The translations under genes were made by a program, and so were the position numbers. A DNA stretch of 64,000 bases from Dyella terrae (GTDB lineage Bacteria > Pseudomonadota > Gammaproteobacteria > Xanthomonadales > Rhodanobacteraceae), in NCBI RefSeq assembly GCF_022394535.1, contig NZ_CP089414.1, forward strand, positions 4,154,001 to 4,218,000, given 5' to 3'. The notes beneath the pieces were generated by a model. It was not told the origin of the DNA, searched no databases, and saw only the letters and a program-made list of their open reading frames with translations. Below are positions 20,103 to 30,100 of the stretch, in pieces (position 1 is the first letter of the stretch; each line of letters begins with the position of its first letter).

Positions 20103-21080
20103 CCGAACTCGCATGGCCGTGGGTATTCGTGCTGGCGCCGTTGCCGTGGCTTCTACGCTGGTGGTTGCGGCCTGCCGCGCCGGAACAGGCGTTGCATCTT
20201 CCGCATCCGGGTCTGCATTTCGACGCACCCGAGCGTCAGGGCAGCGGCGGTTGGCGGACATGGTTGCTCGTGCTCGCCTGGCTGGCGTTGCTGGTTGCCG
20301 CGGCGCGGCCCCAATGGGTGGGGCCCCCGCAGGCGCAGCAGCGCAGCGGGCGCGCGCTGATGCTCGCAGTCGATCTTTCTGGAAGCATGCGAACCGACGA
20401 CATGCAGCTGGGCGGACAGCCGGTAAGCCGTTTCGGTGCTGTCGAAGCGATTGCCGGCGACTTCATCGCGCGCCGCAGTGGCGACGAAATGGGGTTGATC
20501 CTGTTCGGCAGTCGAGCCTTTTTGGTCACGCCGTTGACCTATGACCTTCACGCGGTGCAGGCGCAGTTGCAAGGTGCGGCCGTTGGCCTGGCCGGCACGG
20601 AGACGGCGATCGGCGATGCTATCGGCGTGGCCGTCAAGCGCCTTGCGGGCCAGCCGGAACAGGCGCGCGTGGTCGTGCTGCTGACCGATGGCGTGAACAA
20701 CGCTGGCAACATCGCCCCCCCTTGATGCGGCGCACGCGGCCAAGGCGGCGGGTGTACGCATTTACACCATCGGCATTGGCGCCACCGAGATGAGCATTCC
20801 CGACTTGTTTGGCACGCATACGGTCAATCCGTCGGCGGATCTGGATGAGGGCATGTTGCGTTCGATTGCCACGCAGACCGGTGGCCACTATTTCCGCGCC
20901 ACGGATTCGAAACAGCTGGCCGAGGCCTATCGCGCCATCGATGCGCTGGAGCCGATGCCGCAACAAGGTCCCTCGTTGCGTCCACGCCATGAGCTGTTCC
21001 GTTGGCCGCTCGCCTTTGCGGTGGCGGTCTGGCTGCTGGCGTTCGTGCCGCGGACGCGTCGACGGGAGGCATTCGCATGA
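20099..21080 (+). pseudogene. BatA-like VWA membrane protein, interrupted by a +1 frameshift at a C7 run
   Basis: The first frame (20099-20725) gives 208 residues: a membrane helix (about 10-22), a second helix near 50-65, and a VWA domain with intact MIDAS (VDLSGS), ending VLLTDGVNNAGNIAPP then TGA. The rest continues one frame over to 21080 (SIPDLFGTHTVNPS to the C-terminal membrane helix). Reading through with one C removed from the seven at 20715-20721 gives NIAPLDAAHAAKAAGVRIYTIGIGA, the exact continuation expected of a VWA domain (quoted parts: NIAPLDAAHA, RIYTIGIGA). The corrected protein would be about 326 residues, normal for BatA. All flanking start/stop overlaps are intact, so either sequence error or a very recent mutation is likely. 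Confidence 0.88.
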
Positions 21081-22999
21081 GCGAGGCCTTGCAGCAGTTC
21101 CATTTTCTTCGTCCGTGGTGGTTGCTTGCCTTGTGCGCGCTGCCGCTATTGGTCGCCTTTGCCGCGCGCCACCAGGGTGCCCGTGAGCAACTCTCGCGCC
21201 TGGTCGACCCGGAGTTGTTGCCGTTCCTGCTGAAAGGGAAGGTGGCGAGCCGGCGCGCTTCGCCATGGTTGCTCGCCAGCGCGTGGCTACTCGCCACGCT
21301 GGCCATGGCGGGACCCACTTGGAGTCGCGTGGCGCAACCGCTCTACGCGAAACGCGCGGCGCAGGTGGTGGCGGTGTCGATGTCGCAGCGCATGCTGGCA
21401 CGTGACGTGACGCCGAGCCGGCTGGATCGCGCGCGTTACAAGGTGCGCGATCTTCTCGCCGCCAATCATGATGGATTGAATGCGCTTATCGCTTATGCGG
21501 GCGAAGCCTTTGTGGTGGCTCCGCTGACGTCCGACGTCTCTGCACTCAATGATCTGCTTGATGCACTCGCACCCGACACTATGCCGGTCGACGGCGACAA
21601 CGCCGCGCAAGCCATCGAGCGCGGCGTCGCGTTGATTCGCGATGCCAAGGTGGGTGGCGGCTCGCTGGTGCTGGTGACCGACGATGCCGATGCCGCGGCA
21701 CAGGCCGCAGCGGGCAAGGCGGCGGCCGATGGCGTGCGCGTATCGGTACTGGGCATGGGCACCTCGCAGGGCGGCCCGGTGCCACTGGCGGACAACGGTT
21801 TTCAGCGCGACTCACAGGGGGGTGTGCTCCTTGCCCGCCGCAACGACGACGCCTTGCGCGCCTTGGCGGCAAGTGGCGGTGGCGAATACGTCCCGATGAC
21901 GGATGACGATCGCGATATACGTGCCCTCGCGGCAGAGCTGTCGGCCAGCGGCCCGACGACCCTGGCTACCGACATGCAGGGCGACGAGTGGCAGGATCGT
22001 GGACCGTGGTTGCTGCTGTTGTTGCTGCCTCTTGCTGCGGCCTCGTTCCGCCGCGGTTGGCTGATGATCTTGGCATTGGCGTTTCTACCCGCCCTGCCAG
22101 GCAATGCGCGAGCGAGTGCGTGGAGCGACCTGTGGCGTCGTCCCGACCAGCAGGCCGCCGCTGCCTTGCAGCAAGGCGATGCCGGGCATGCGCAGCAAGT
22201 GGCACGTGATCCTGCATGGCGTGGGGCCGCAGCCTATCGCGCGGGTGACTATGCGGCGGCGAGCAAGGATCTACGGTCTCTTCCCAGTGCGGATGCGCAG
22301 TACAACCTCGGCAACGCGCTGGCGAAACAGGGCGACTATCAGGGAGCGCTGGACGCCTACGATCGCGCGCTCAAGGCCGACCCCAACAACGCCGACGCGC
22401 GCACCAATCGCAAGGCAGTGGACGACTGGATGAAGCGCCAGCCGAACCCGCCCAAGAACGACAACGGCGCGAAGGACAACAAGGGCAAGGCAGGGTCCGG
22501 CCCGACGACCACGCCGCCCGACAACGCGCAGGGCCAGTCAGGCCAGCAGCACGAACAAGGCAAGAAGGACCAGGATCAGAGCCAGGGTAAGCCGCCGCAG
22601 GACGCGCACGGCGACTCGCAGGGCAACGGTAGCCAGCAAAACCAGCAGGCCGGCCAACAGCCCATGGATCGTTCCCCCGACCAAGGCTCCGCCAATCCGT
22701 CGCAAACGCCCGAGCAGCAGGCCCAGGAGCGCGCGCGCCAGGAACAGGCCCAGCAGGCTCTGCAGAAGCAGATGGATGCGGCGCTGGGCAAGGAGCAGGG
22801 CAAGGACCATCCGCAGCAGGGCACGCATGAACTAGGTGCCGTCGAAAAGGACGATGCCCAGGCCCGGCTGCCGGCCGACGTACGGCAGGCGCTGCAACGC
22901 GTTCCCGATGATCCGGGCGCGCTCTTGCGGCGCAAGTTCGAACTTGAATACCGGCAGCGTCATGGTGGCGCCGGACCGACAGAAGGTGATTCGCCGTGA
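21077..22999 (+). CDS. BatB/BatC-like protein: VWA domain fused to TPR and Gln-rich tail
   Basis: From ATG 21077 (overlapping the previous stop) the 640 residues contain an N-terminal membrane helix, a second helix near 55-70, a VWA domain (about 85-290), two further helices near 310-345, a tetratricopeptide region (LGNALAKQGDYQGALDAYDR, about 410-445) and a Gln/Asn/Gly-rich disordered segment (about 460-600). This corresponds to BatB fused to BatC. The MIDAS position reads AVSMSQRM rather than the usual DxSxS, so the first Asp and last Ser are missing. The longer frame from 21002 adds residues overlapping the preceding gene and is rejected. Confidence 0.9.
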   Translation: MSEALQQFHFLRPWWLLALCALPLLVAFAARHQGAREQLSRLVDPELLPFLLKGKVASRRASPWLLASAWLLATLAMAGPTWSRVAQPLYAKRAAQVVAVSMSQRMLARDVTPSRLDRARYKVRDLLAANHDGLNALIAYAGEAFVVAPLTSDVSALNDLLDALAPDTMPVDGDNAAQAIERGVALIRDAKVGGGSLVLVTDDADAAAQAAAGKAAADGVRVSVLGMGTSQGGPVPLADNGFQRDSQGGVLLARRNDDALRALAASGGGEYVPMTDDDRDIRALAAELSASGPTTLATDMQGDEWQDRGPWLLLLLLPLAAASFRRGWLMILALAFLPALPGNARASAWSDLWRRPDQQAAAALQQGDAGHAQQVARDPAWRGAAAYRAGDYAAASKDLRSLPSADAQYNLGNALAKQGDYQGALDAYDRALKADPNNADARTNRKAVDDWMKRQPNPPKNDNGAKDNKGKAGSGPTTTPPDNAQGQSGQQHEQGKKDQDQSQGKPPQDAHGDSQGNGSQQNQQAGQQPMDRSPDQGSANPSQTPEQQAQERARQEQAQQALQKQMDAALGKEQGKDHPQQGTHELGAVEKDDAQARLPADVRQALQRVPDDPGALLRRKFELEYRQRHGGAGPTEGDSP

Positions 23000-24714
23000 A
23001 GCTGCGTGTGCTGATGTTCCTGTTGTGTGGCTTCGCGCTGTTCTGGCCGGTGGCATCGCTGGCGGCCGATGTGCAGGCGACGCTGGACCGCCAGCATGTG
23101 ACGCTGGGCGAGACTGTCACGCTCAACTTGCGCGCCAACGGCGGCGGTATGGTTTCCGTACCTGACTTGCATGCCTTGTCGCAGGACTTCGCCGTACTGG
23201 GTTCGTCCAGCAACACCAGCATCAGCATCATCAACGGCCAGCGCACCTCGCAGGTGACGGTGGGCGTAGCGTTGCGACCGCTGCACGCCGGCACGCTGCG
23301 CATACCTTCGTTGTCGTTCGCAGGAGGTGCCACCACGCCGATCGATCTGGAGGTGGTGCAGGCCACTGCCGATGCCGGCACGGGGGCCGCAGCGACAGGG
23401 CAGAAAGACGTCTTCGTCGAGGCCACCATCGATCCAGCGAGCGCTTACGTCGGCCAGCAGATGGTCTACACCGTGCGGCTGTTCTTCGCGACCGATCTGA
23501 CCAGCGGCGCACTGGAAGATCCGCAAGTGACGGGCGTCGACTTGCCTCGCCTCGGCGGTGAGATCAACTATCAGGCGGAGCGAGGCGGCCGACGCTACAA
23601 CGTCATCGAGCGCCGCTACGCCGCCATTCCGCAGCGCGAGGGCCACATCCAGATTCCATCGGTGGCGTTCCAGGGCGAGTCGGTCAATATGGCCAACCCG
23701 GATGCCTTCTTCGGCAACGGCACGCCGGTTACCGCGGCGTCGCCGGCGGTCGATATCGACGTGCGCGCCGCTCCCGCGCAGGCATCGCAGGGTGCATGGC
23801 TACCAGCGCGCGCACTCAGCCTCAGCCTGGACGGCGGCCCCGCGCATGGTGACTTGCATGTCGGCGAGCCGCTCAATGTGGTGATGAGCGTGCAGGCCAC
23901 AGGCCTGCCCTACGAGGCACTCCCCTCGCTCAGTATGCCTTCGCTCGACGGCGCCACGGTGTATCCCGACAAGCCGGTGAACGGCACGCGAGTGGAGGGA
24001 CAGTGGCTGGTGGGTCAGCGACAGCAGGGCTTCGCCGTGGTGCCCAACCGGGCCGGCACGCTCACCATTCCCGAAACCACGCTCACCTGGTGGAACGTGG
24101 TGGAGAACCACGCCGAAACGGCGCGCGTCCCCGCCCGTACCTTCAACGTGCTGCCCGGCGCGGGCACGCCGCCCTCAGCGCCGCCGCCGGTTGCTGCGGC
24201 CAATGCCGTGCCAGCCGTGGCCGCAGCCAGCCAGACGCCGGCTGCGACGGGCGAGAGCGGCATATGGCGCACCGTGGCCGTGGTCAGCCTGGGTTTGTGG
24301 GTGTTGAGCCTGCTGGCGTGGTTTCTGTGGCGCAGGCGCCATCCAGCGTCGGCTCGCATCGCTGGCGCACACACAGAGGGCGTGGCGGGATCGGCATCCC
24401 GTCTTCGCACAGCCTTCCTGGCCGAGGCCCGTGACAACGACGCGGGCCGGATGGCCATCGCCCTGCTGGCCTGGGCCCGGGCAGAGCGGCCGTCGCTGCA
24501 GAACCTGGGTGAACTGGCGCAGGCGCTATCGGCGGGTCTCCAGCCGGAGGCGATCGACGCGCTGCAACGCAAACGGTATGCCGGCGCGGAGGAAGCCAAT
24601 CTGGGTCAACGGTTCGCCGCGGCTTTCAAGGATGGCTTTGCATGGCAGCCAGCCACGGAAACCAAGGATGCATCGCCCTTGCCACCGCTCTATCCGTTCA
24701 AGCTTCGTCGTTGA
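22996..24714 (+). CDS. BatD-like protein
   Basis: BatD proteins are large periplasmic, C-terminally anchored products of Bat operons with unknown biochemical activity. This 572-residue protein has a signal peptide ending SLAAD (about residue 24), repeated beta-rich domains beginning VQATLDRQHVTLGETVTL, an Ala/Pro-rich linker near 395-420, one membrane helix (about 430-450, VAVVSLGLWVLSLLAWFLW) and a cytoplasmic tail. It overlaps the previous gene by four bases and ends the operon. Its 3' end overlaps the convergent macrodomain gene by 17 bp. Confidence 0.92.
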   Translation: MKLRVLMFLLCGFALFWPVASLAADVQATLDRQHVTLGETVTLNLRANGGGMVSVPDLHALSQDFAVLGSSSNTSISIINGQRTSQVTVGVALRPLHAGTLRIPSLSFAGGATTPIDLEVVQATADAGTGAAATGQKDVFVEATIDPASAYVGQQMVYTVRLFFATDLTSGALEDPQVTGVDLPRLGGEINYQAERGGRRYNVIERRYAAIPQREGHIQIPSVAFQGESVNMANPDAFFGNGTPVTAASPAVDIDVRAAPAQASQGAWLPARALSLSLDGGPAHGDLHVGEPLNVVMSVQATGLPYEALPSLSMPSLDGATVYPDKPVNGTRVEGQWLVGQRQQGFAVVPNRAGTLTIPETTLTWWNVVENHAETARVPARTFNVLPGAGTPPSAPPPVAAANAVPAVAAASQTPAATGESGIWRTVAVVSLGLWVLSLLAWFLWRRRHPASARIAGAHTEGVAGSASRLRTAFLAEARDNDAGRMAIALLAWARAERPSLQNLGELAQALSAGLQPEAIDALQRKRYAGAEEANLGQRFAAAFKDGFAWQPATETKDASPLPPLYPFKLRR

Positions 24715-25225
24715 GCGCGTTCCGCCAGATGTCGGCCATCGCGTCGCTGAAGCAGCAAATCAGCACGCGTTCCGGGCCACCATTCGGTGTATCGAGCAGG
24801 CTGCGCACCGCCACGCGTGACGCCTGTTCGGGCGGGTAGCCGTAAACCCCGCAACTGATCGCGGGGAAGGCGATGGAAGCAAGGTCATACTCCATGGCCA
24901 GGGTCATGCTTTGTCGATAGCAGCGGGCCAGCAGGTCCGGTTCGCGGCTCCCGCCGCCGTTCCACACCGGGCCCACGGTGTGGATGACGTACTGTGCTGG
25001 TAGGTCAAACCCCAGCGTGATGCGGGCCTCACGGGTTGGGCAGCGCACGCCGGGGCTGACCTCCGGGATGGCTCGGCAGGCTTGCAGCAGGCGGGGCCCT
25101 GCGGCACGGTGGATAGCGCCGTCCACGCCACCGCCGCCCAGCAGGGTGGGGTTGGCGGCGTTCACGATCGCATCTACATCCAGGCTGGTGATATCGCCAG
25201 TAATGATTTGTATGTCCATAGGCAT
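24698..25225 (-). CDS. Macrodomain protein, O-acetyl-ADP-ribose deacetylase type
   Basis: Macrodomains of this type (YmdB-like) bind ADP-ribose and hydrolyse O-acetyl-ADP-ribose or remove ADP-ribose from acidic side chains. The 175 residues contain IQIITGDIT, the ligand motif VNAANPTLLGGGGVDGAIHR (residues about 22-41), YVIHTVGPVW and AFPAISCGVYGYP, the complete set for an active-type macrodomain. I chose ATG 25225 (MPMDIQ); ATG 25219 is equally possible. The frame extends to 25312 but that would run into the divergent MarR gene. It is convergent with batD (17 bp overlap). Confidence 0.93.
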   Translation of the reverse strand: MPMDIQIITGDITSLDVDAIVNAANPTLLGGGGVDGAIHRAAGPRLLQACRAIPEVSPGVRCPTREARITLGFDLPAQYVIHTVGPVWNGGGSREPDLLARCYRQSMTLAMEYDLASIAFPAISCGVYGYPPEQASRVAVRSLLDTPNGGPERVLICCFSDAMADIWRNALNDEA

Positions 25226-25292
25226 TGGATTCGTAAAATGTTGCGACGTATGCTTGACCTTCCATCCGGCCCGCAGGGACTGATCCATCGCC

Positions 25293-25757
25293 ATGACTAA
25301 GGCAGAAGACATTTCCTTCGGTTACTTGCTCAACGACGTGACCTTGCTTATCCGCAAGCACTTCGACAGACGCGCCGTGAAATTCGGGTTGACCCGTGCA
25401 CAGTGGCGGGCCACCAAGATGCTCTATCACCGCGAAGGCATGCGGCAGACTGAGTTGGCCGAATCACTGGAAATGGAACCGATCGCGGTCGGGCGGGTGA
25501 TCGACCGACTGCAGGCCGCCGGCTTCGTGGAGCGTCGCCCCGACCCCGAAGACCGGCGCGCATGGCGCCTGTACGTTACTGACCAGGCACGCGGTGTCAT
25601 CGCGGACATGGAGCTCATTGCGCGAGGCATCCGCAAGGATGCCGCCAAAGGCATTTCAGTACCTGAGCTGGAGCAGGCGCTTGGCGTGCTCAACCGCATG
25701 AAGGAAAACCTGCAGGCGCTCGACACCGGTTCGGTGGACGAAGAGGGCGAGGTCTAA
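25293..25757 (+). CDS. MarR/SlyA family transcriptional regulator
   Basis: This winged-helix dimeric repressor has 154 residues, the family's usual size. The DNA-binding part spans about 45-105: REGMRQTELAESLEMEPIAVGRVIDRL is the recognition helix region and FVERRPDPEDRRAWRLYVT the wing (given here in overlap; key residues are the RxxDxEDRR motif near 88-96). It lies 291 bp upstream of an RND adaptor-permease pair on the same strand and 67 bp from the divergent macrodomain gene. Control of the efflux genes is a reasonable inference from context. Confidence 0.93.
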   Translation: MTKAEDISFGYLLNDVTLLIRKHFDRRAVKFGLTRAQWRATKMLYHREGMRQTELAESLEMEPIAVGRVIDRLQAAGFVERRPDPEDRRAWRLYVTDQARGVIADMELIARGIRKDAAKGISVPELEQALGVLNRMKENLQALDTGSVDEEGEV

Positions 25758-26048
25758 AGCCTCGCTCCTCAAAAAAACCACATAGTCCAGGCCTTCTGGC
25801 AGGTGCGCGTCATCGGCGCGCCACATTACTTTGCCAGCAATATTGCGTCTGCCTGACGGCAGGCGTTAGCCGGTTGCTGTCGGTCGATCATGCGGTCCAC
25901 GGACGCGGGATGATGTTTCTCCTGCCCGCGTCGTGCACCGGCGAGGACGTCCGCGCACAGGCAAACCTCATTCATTGGCAGGCGGGCGGCCGATAAGGGC
26001 ACTCCAGCGCATCACGCGCGCGGGTGACGAAGGGCGGTCGGAGAGATC

Positions 26049-27179
26049 ATGCAGGGTAAGTCACGCAGGAAAGGGATAGCGCTCGCGGTGATCATCATCG
26101 CGGCCGTCGTTGCCGCACAGATGTTCCGTGGTGGTGAGCGCGCACGGGCGAAGACGCCTGCCACGCCGGCCTCCGTACCTGTGAAAGTCGTCTTGGCGCA
26201 TCGCGGCGACTTGGACCTCACCCTCAAAGTGATCGGTCGTGCCGAGGCGTTCTCCACGGTCAATGTGCAGGCGCGCGTCAGCGGCCAGCTGCAGTCGCTG
26301 CTGTTCACGCCGGGCGGTCAGGTGAAGCAGGGCGACACCATCGTCCGCATCGATCCCAGTTTGCTGCAGGCACAGTTGGATCAGGCGCTGGGCAACCTCG
26401 CCAAGGATCAGGCACAACTCGACAACGCCAACACCATCATCAAGCGCTACCAGCCGCTGCTCGGCAAGGGCTATGTCGCGCAGTCGGACTACGACACCTA
26501 CAAAGCCAACCAGGGCATCTATACGGCCTCGGTCAAGGCAGATCAGGCCGCGGTAGAGCTTGCACGCACGCAGTTGAGTTATGCGCAGATCCAGGCGCCG
26601 TTCGACAGCATCGCCGGTGCGCCGCTGGTGTATCCGGGCGCGCAGCTCACGGCAAACGACACCTCCATCGTCGTGTTGAACCAGATCCGCCCGATCAACG
26701 TCACCTTCTCCATACCGGAGACAGGCCTGGATGGCATCAAGGCCACCATGGCGCGCGGCAAGGTACCGGTGACGGTGAACATCCCCGGCTCAAAAGGTGC
26801 CGCGATGGAGGCCGAGCTCAACTTCATCAACAACGCCGTAGACGCCACCACCAGCACCATCCAGCTGAAGGCGCATTACGCCAACGACGACGTGCGCCTC
26901 ACGCCGGGCCAGTTCGTGGAAGTGTCGCTGCCCACCACTCGCCTCACCAACGTAGTGACGGTACCCGTGGTGGCCTTGCAGAACTCGCCGCTGGGCAACT
27001 TCGTGTTCATCGCCAACGCGAATGGCACGGTGGAGCAGCGCATGGTGACGGCTGGCCCGACGACGGGCGCGCAGATCGTGATCGAGAAGGGACTCGCCGG
27101 TAACGAGAGCGTGGTGACGGACGGCCAACTATTGCTCGTCGACGGCACGCACGTGCACGTCGTCACCGACAACGGTTGA
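26049..27179 (+). CDS. RND efflux periplasmic adaptor (MdtA/MexA-like, HlyD family)
   Basis: Adaptors of this family bridge an inner-membrane RND pump and an outer-membrane channel. The 376 residues show an N-terminal membrane anchor (about 8-27, no lipobox), a barrel-sandwich domain (VNVQARVSGQLQSLLFTPGG, then GDTIVRID), an alpha-helical hairpin (about 110-175), the second half of the lipoyl domain (LSYAQIQAPFDSIAG), a beta-barrel and a membrane-proximal domain. It is followed after 13 bp by the permease gene. No outer-membrane factor gene is nearby, so a channel encoded elsewhere must be used. Confidence 0.93.
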   Translation: MQGKSRRKGIALAVIIIAAVVAAQMFRGGERARAKTPATPASVPVKVVLAHRGDLDLTLKVIGRAEAFSTVNVQARVSGQLQSLLFTPGGQVKQGDTIVRIDPSLLQAQLDQALGNLAKDQAQLDNANTIIKRYQPLLGKGYVAQSDYDTYKANQGIYTASVKADQAAVELARTQLSYAQIQAPFDSIAGAPLVYPGAQLTANDTSIVVLNQIRPINVTFSIPETGLDGIKATMARGKVPVTVNIPGSKGAAMEAELNFINNAVDATTSTIQLKAHYANDDVRLTPGQFVEVSLPTTRLTNVVTVPVVALQNSPLGNFVFIANANGTVEQRMVTAGPTTGAQIVIEKGLAGNESVVTDGQLLLVDGTHVHVVTDNG

Positions 27180-27192
27180 GCCGGCCCTACGC

Positions 27193-30100
27193 ATGAATCT
27201 GCCCGCTCTCTGCATTCAACGCCCGGTGATGACCACGCTGCTGATGGTGGCGTTGCTGGTGTTTGGTGTCGCTGCGTATCCCAAGCTGCCGGTCAACGAA
27301 CTGCCCAACGTCGACTTTCCCACCATCAGCGTGAGCGCGAGTCTCCCCGGCGCCGCGCCGGAAACCATGGCAACCGCCGTGGCGACGCCGTTGGAGAACC
27401 AGCTCTCCACCATCGCCGGCATCCAGTCGATGACCTCGACCAGTGCCCTGGGTTCGACGTCGATCACGCTGACGTTTGAGCTCGACCGCAACATTGATGG
27501 TGCCGCGCAGGACGTGCAGGCCGCCATCTCGGCGGCGCAGCGGCAGCTGCCCACCAACATGCCCACGCCGCCGACGTTCCGCAAAGTGAACCCGGCCGAT
27601 GCGCCCATCCTCTATCTCACGCTGCGCTCCCGCACACAGCCGCTGTCGGTGGTGGACGACTACGCAGAGACGCAGCTCGCGCAGCGCCTGTCGATGATCG
27701 ATGGCGTGGCACAGGTCAGCGTGTACGGTGCGCAGAAGTACGCCGTGCGCATCAGCGTGGATCCGCAGAAGCTCGCCGCCAGTGGCATCGGCATCGACAC
27801 GGTGCAAAATGCTGTCTCGGCATCCAACGTAAACCTTGCCACGGGCTCGCTCAACGGCAATCGCCAGTTGCTGCAGATCCGTTCGGATGGCCAGCTGCAG
27901 CGCGCGAATCTCTACAACAACGTCATCGTCGCTTATCGCAACGGTGCGCCAGTGCGACTGTCCGATCTCGGCAAGGCCGAGGACAGCGTGCAGAACGACC
28001 AGGTGGCGAGCTGGTACAACGGCGAGCGCGCCATTGTGCTGGCCATCCAGCGCCAGCCGGGCTCCAACACGGTGGCCACCATCGACCGTATCCGCGGCGT
28101 GCTGCCCACCTTCGAGGCCACCCTGCCGCCATCCATCAAGTTGGCCGTGCTGTACGACCGCTCCGAGTCCATCCGCGAGTCGGTGAACGACGTGCAGTTC
28201 ACGCTGATGCTGGCGGGCGTGCTGGTGGTGTTGGTGATCTACCTGTTCCTTGGCAATGCGTCGGCCACGCTGATCCCTGCGCTGGCATTGCCGGTCTCTA
28301 TCGTGGGCACGTTTGGCGGGATGTTCGCGCTGGGCTACAGCCTGGACAACCTCTCCTTGCTGGCGTTGACGCTGGTGGTCGGTTTCGTGGTGGACGATGC
28401 CATCGTGATGCTGGAGAACATCGTGCGCCATGTCGAAGACGGCATGGACCCGTACGAGGCATCGCTCAAGGGCGCCAGCGAGATCGGTTTCACCATCTTC
28501 TCGATGACGCTGTCGCTGGTGGCGGTGTTCCTGCCCGTGATGTTCATGGGCGGCATCGTCGGCCGTCTGTTCCACGAGTTCGCAGTGACGCTGAGCGTGG
28601 CGATCCTGATTTCGGGCTTTGTCTCGATCACGCTTACGCCGATGTTGTGCAGCCGCTTTCTCAAGCACGCCGAGCACGAGAAGAAGGCGCGCATCGTGCT
28701 GTGGTTCGATGCCGGTTTCGAACGCGTGCGCCGCGGCTATGTGAGCTCGCTGACCTGGGCGGTGCATCATCCGCGGAGCATTCTGGGGTTGTTCGCAGCA
28801 AGTCTGTTGGCGACCGGCCTGCTGTTCGTGGTGGTCGACAAGGACTTCATTCCGGCCGGTGACTCGGGCCAGCTCAACGTCAACGTCGAAGGGCCGGACG
28901 ACACCTCGGTCAAGGGCATGATGCAACGCCAGCAGCAGTTGGCGAAGATTGTCGCGGACGATCCCAATATCGACAGCTATATGTCCTCGGTGGGCAGTGG
29001 TGGTGCGCGCACCACGACCAACAACGGCTCGCTGTCGCTTACCCTGAAGCCTGCAGCGGAGCGTTCGCTCGACGTCAACGGCATCATGCAGGAACTGCGA
29101 GCGAAGTTCGCCGCGGTGCCGGGCATACGGGCGTACATCCAGAACCCACCGTCGATCCAGGTCGGTGGCCGCCAGTCGAAAGCGCAGTACCAGTACACGC
29201 TGCAGTCGATCGACACGCAAGCGCTGTACGACTGGTCGGGCAAGGTGATCACCGCCTTTGCGAAGCTGCCCGGCTTCCAGGATGTCACCAGTGATCTGGA
29301 TCTCAACGGTCCATCCATCGTCGTCAATGTGGATCGCGACAAGCTCGGTACGCTGGGCTTGACCATGGATCAGGTGCAGACAGCGCTGGGTTCGGCGTTT
29401 GGTGCCAGCCAGATCTCCACCATCTACGGTTCGGCGTCGCAATACTGGGTGATTCTGCAGGTCTACTACGCGTTGCAGAACGATCCCGACGTGCTGTCGC
29501 AGCTCTACGTCACGTCGAGCAGCGGCACGCTGGTGCCGCTCAACGCCGTGGCGAGTTTCGAGCGTAAGCCACAAGCGCTCACGGTGAATCACCAAGGGCA
29601 GATTCCGGCGGTGACGGTGTCGTTCAACCTCGCGCCGGGTGTGAGCCTGAGTGAGGCGGTGGGCAGCATCAACGGTGCGATGAAGCAGATGAACCTGCCA
29701 CCGTCGATCACCGGCAGCGTGCAGGGTACGGCCCAGGCTTTCCAGGATTCGATGCAGGGCATGGGCCTGCTGCTGGTGCTGGCGTTGTTCGTGATCTATC
29801 TGGTGCTCGGCATCTTGTACGAGAGCTTCATCCACCCGCTCACGATTCTTTCGGGTCTGCCCTCCGCAGGCGTGGGTGCACTGCTCACGCTGATGATCTT
29901 CCGCGCACCGCTGGATCTGTTCTCCTTCGTCGGTATCGTGATGCTGATCGGCATCGTGAAGAAGAACGCGATCATGATGATCGACTTTGCGCTGGAGAAG
30001 CAGCGCAGCGAAGGCACGGATCCGGCATTGGCCATTGTCGAGGCCTGCCACGTACGCTTCCGCCCGATCATGATGACCACCATGGCGGCGTTTGCAGGCA

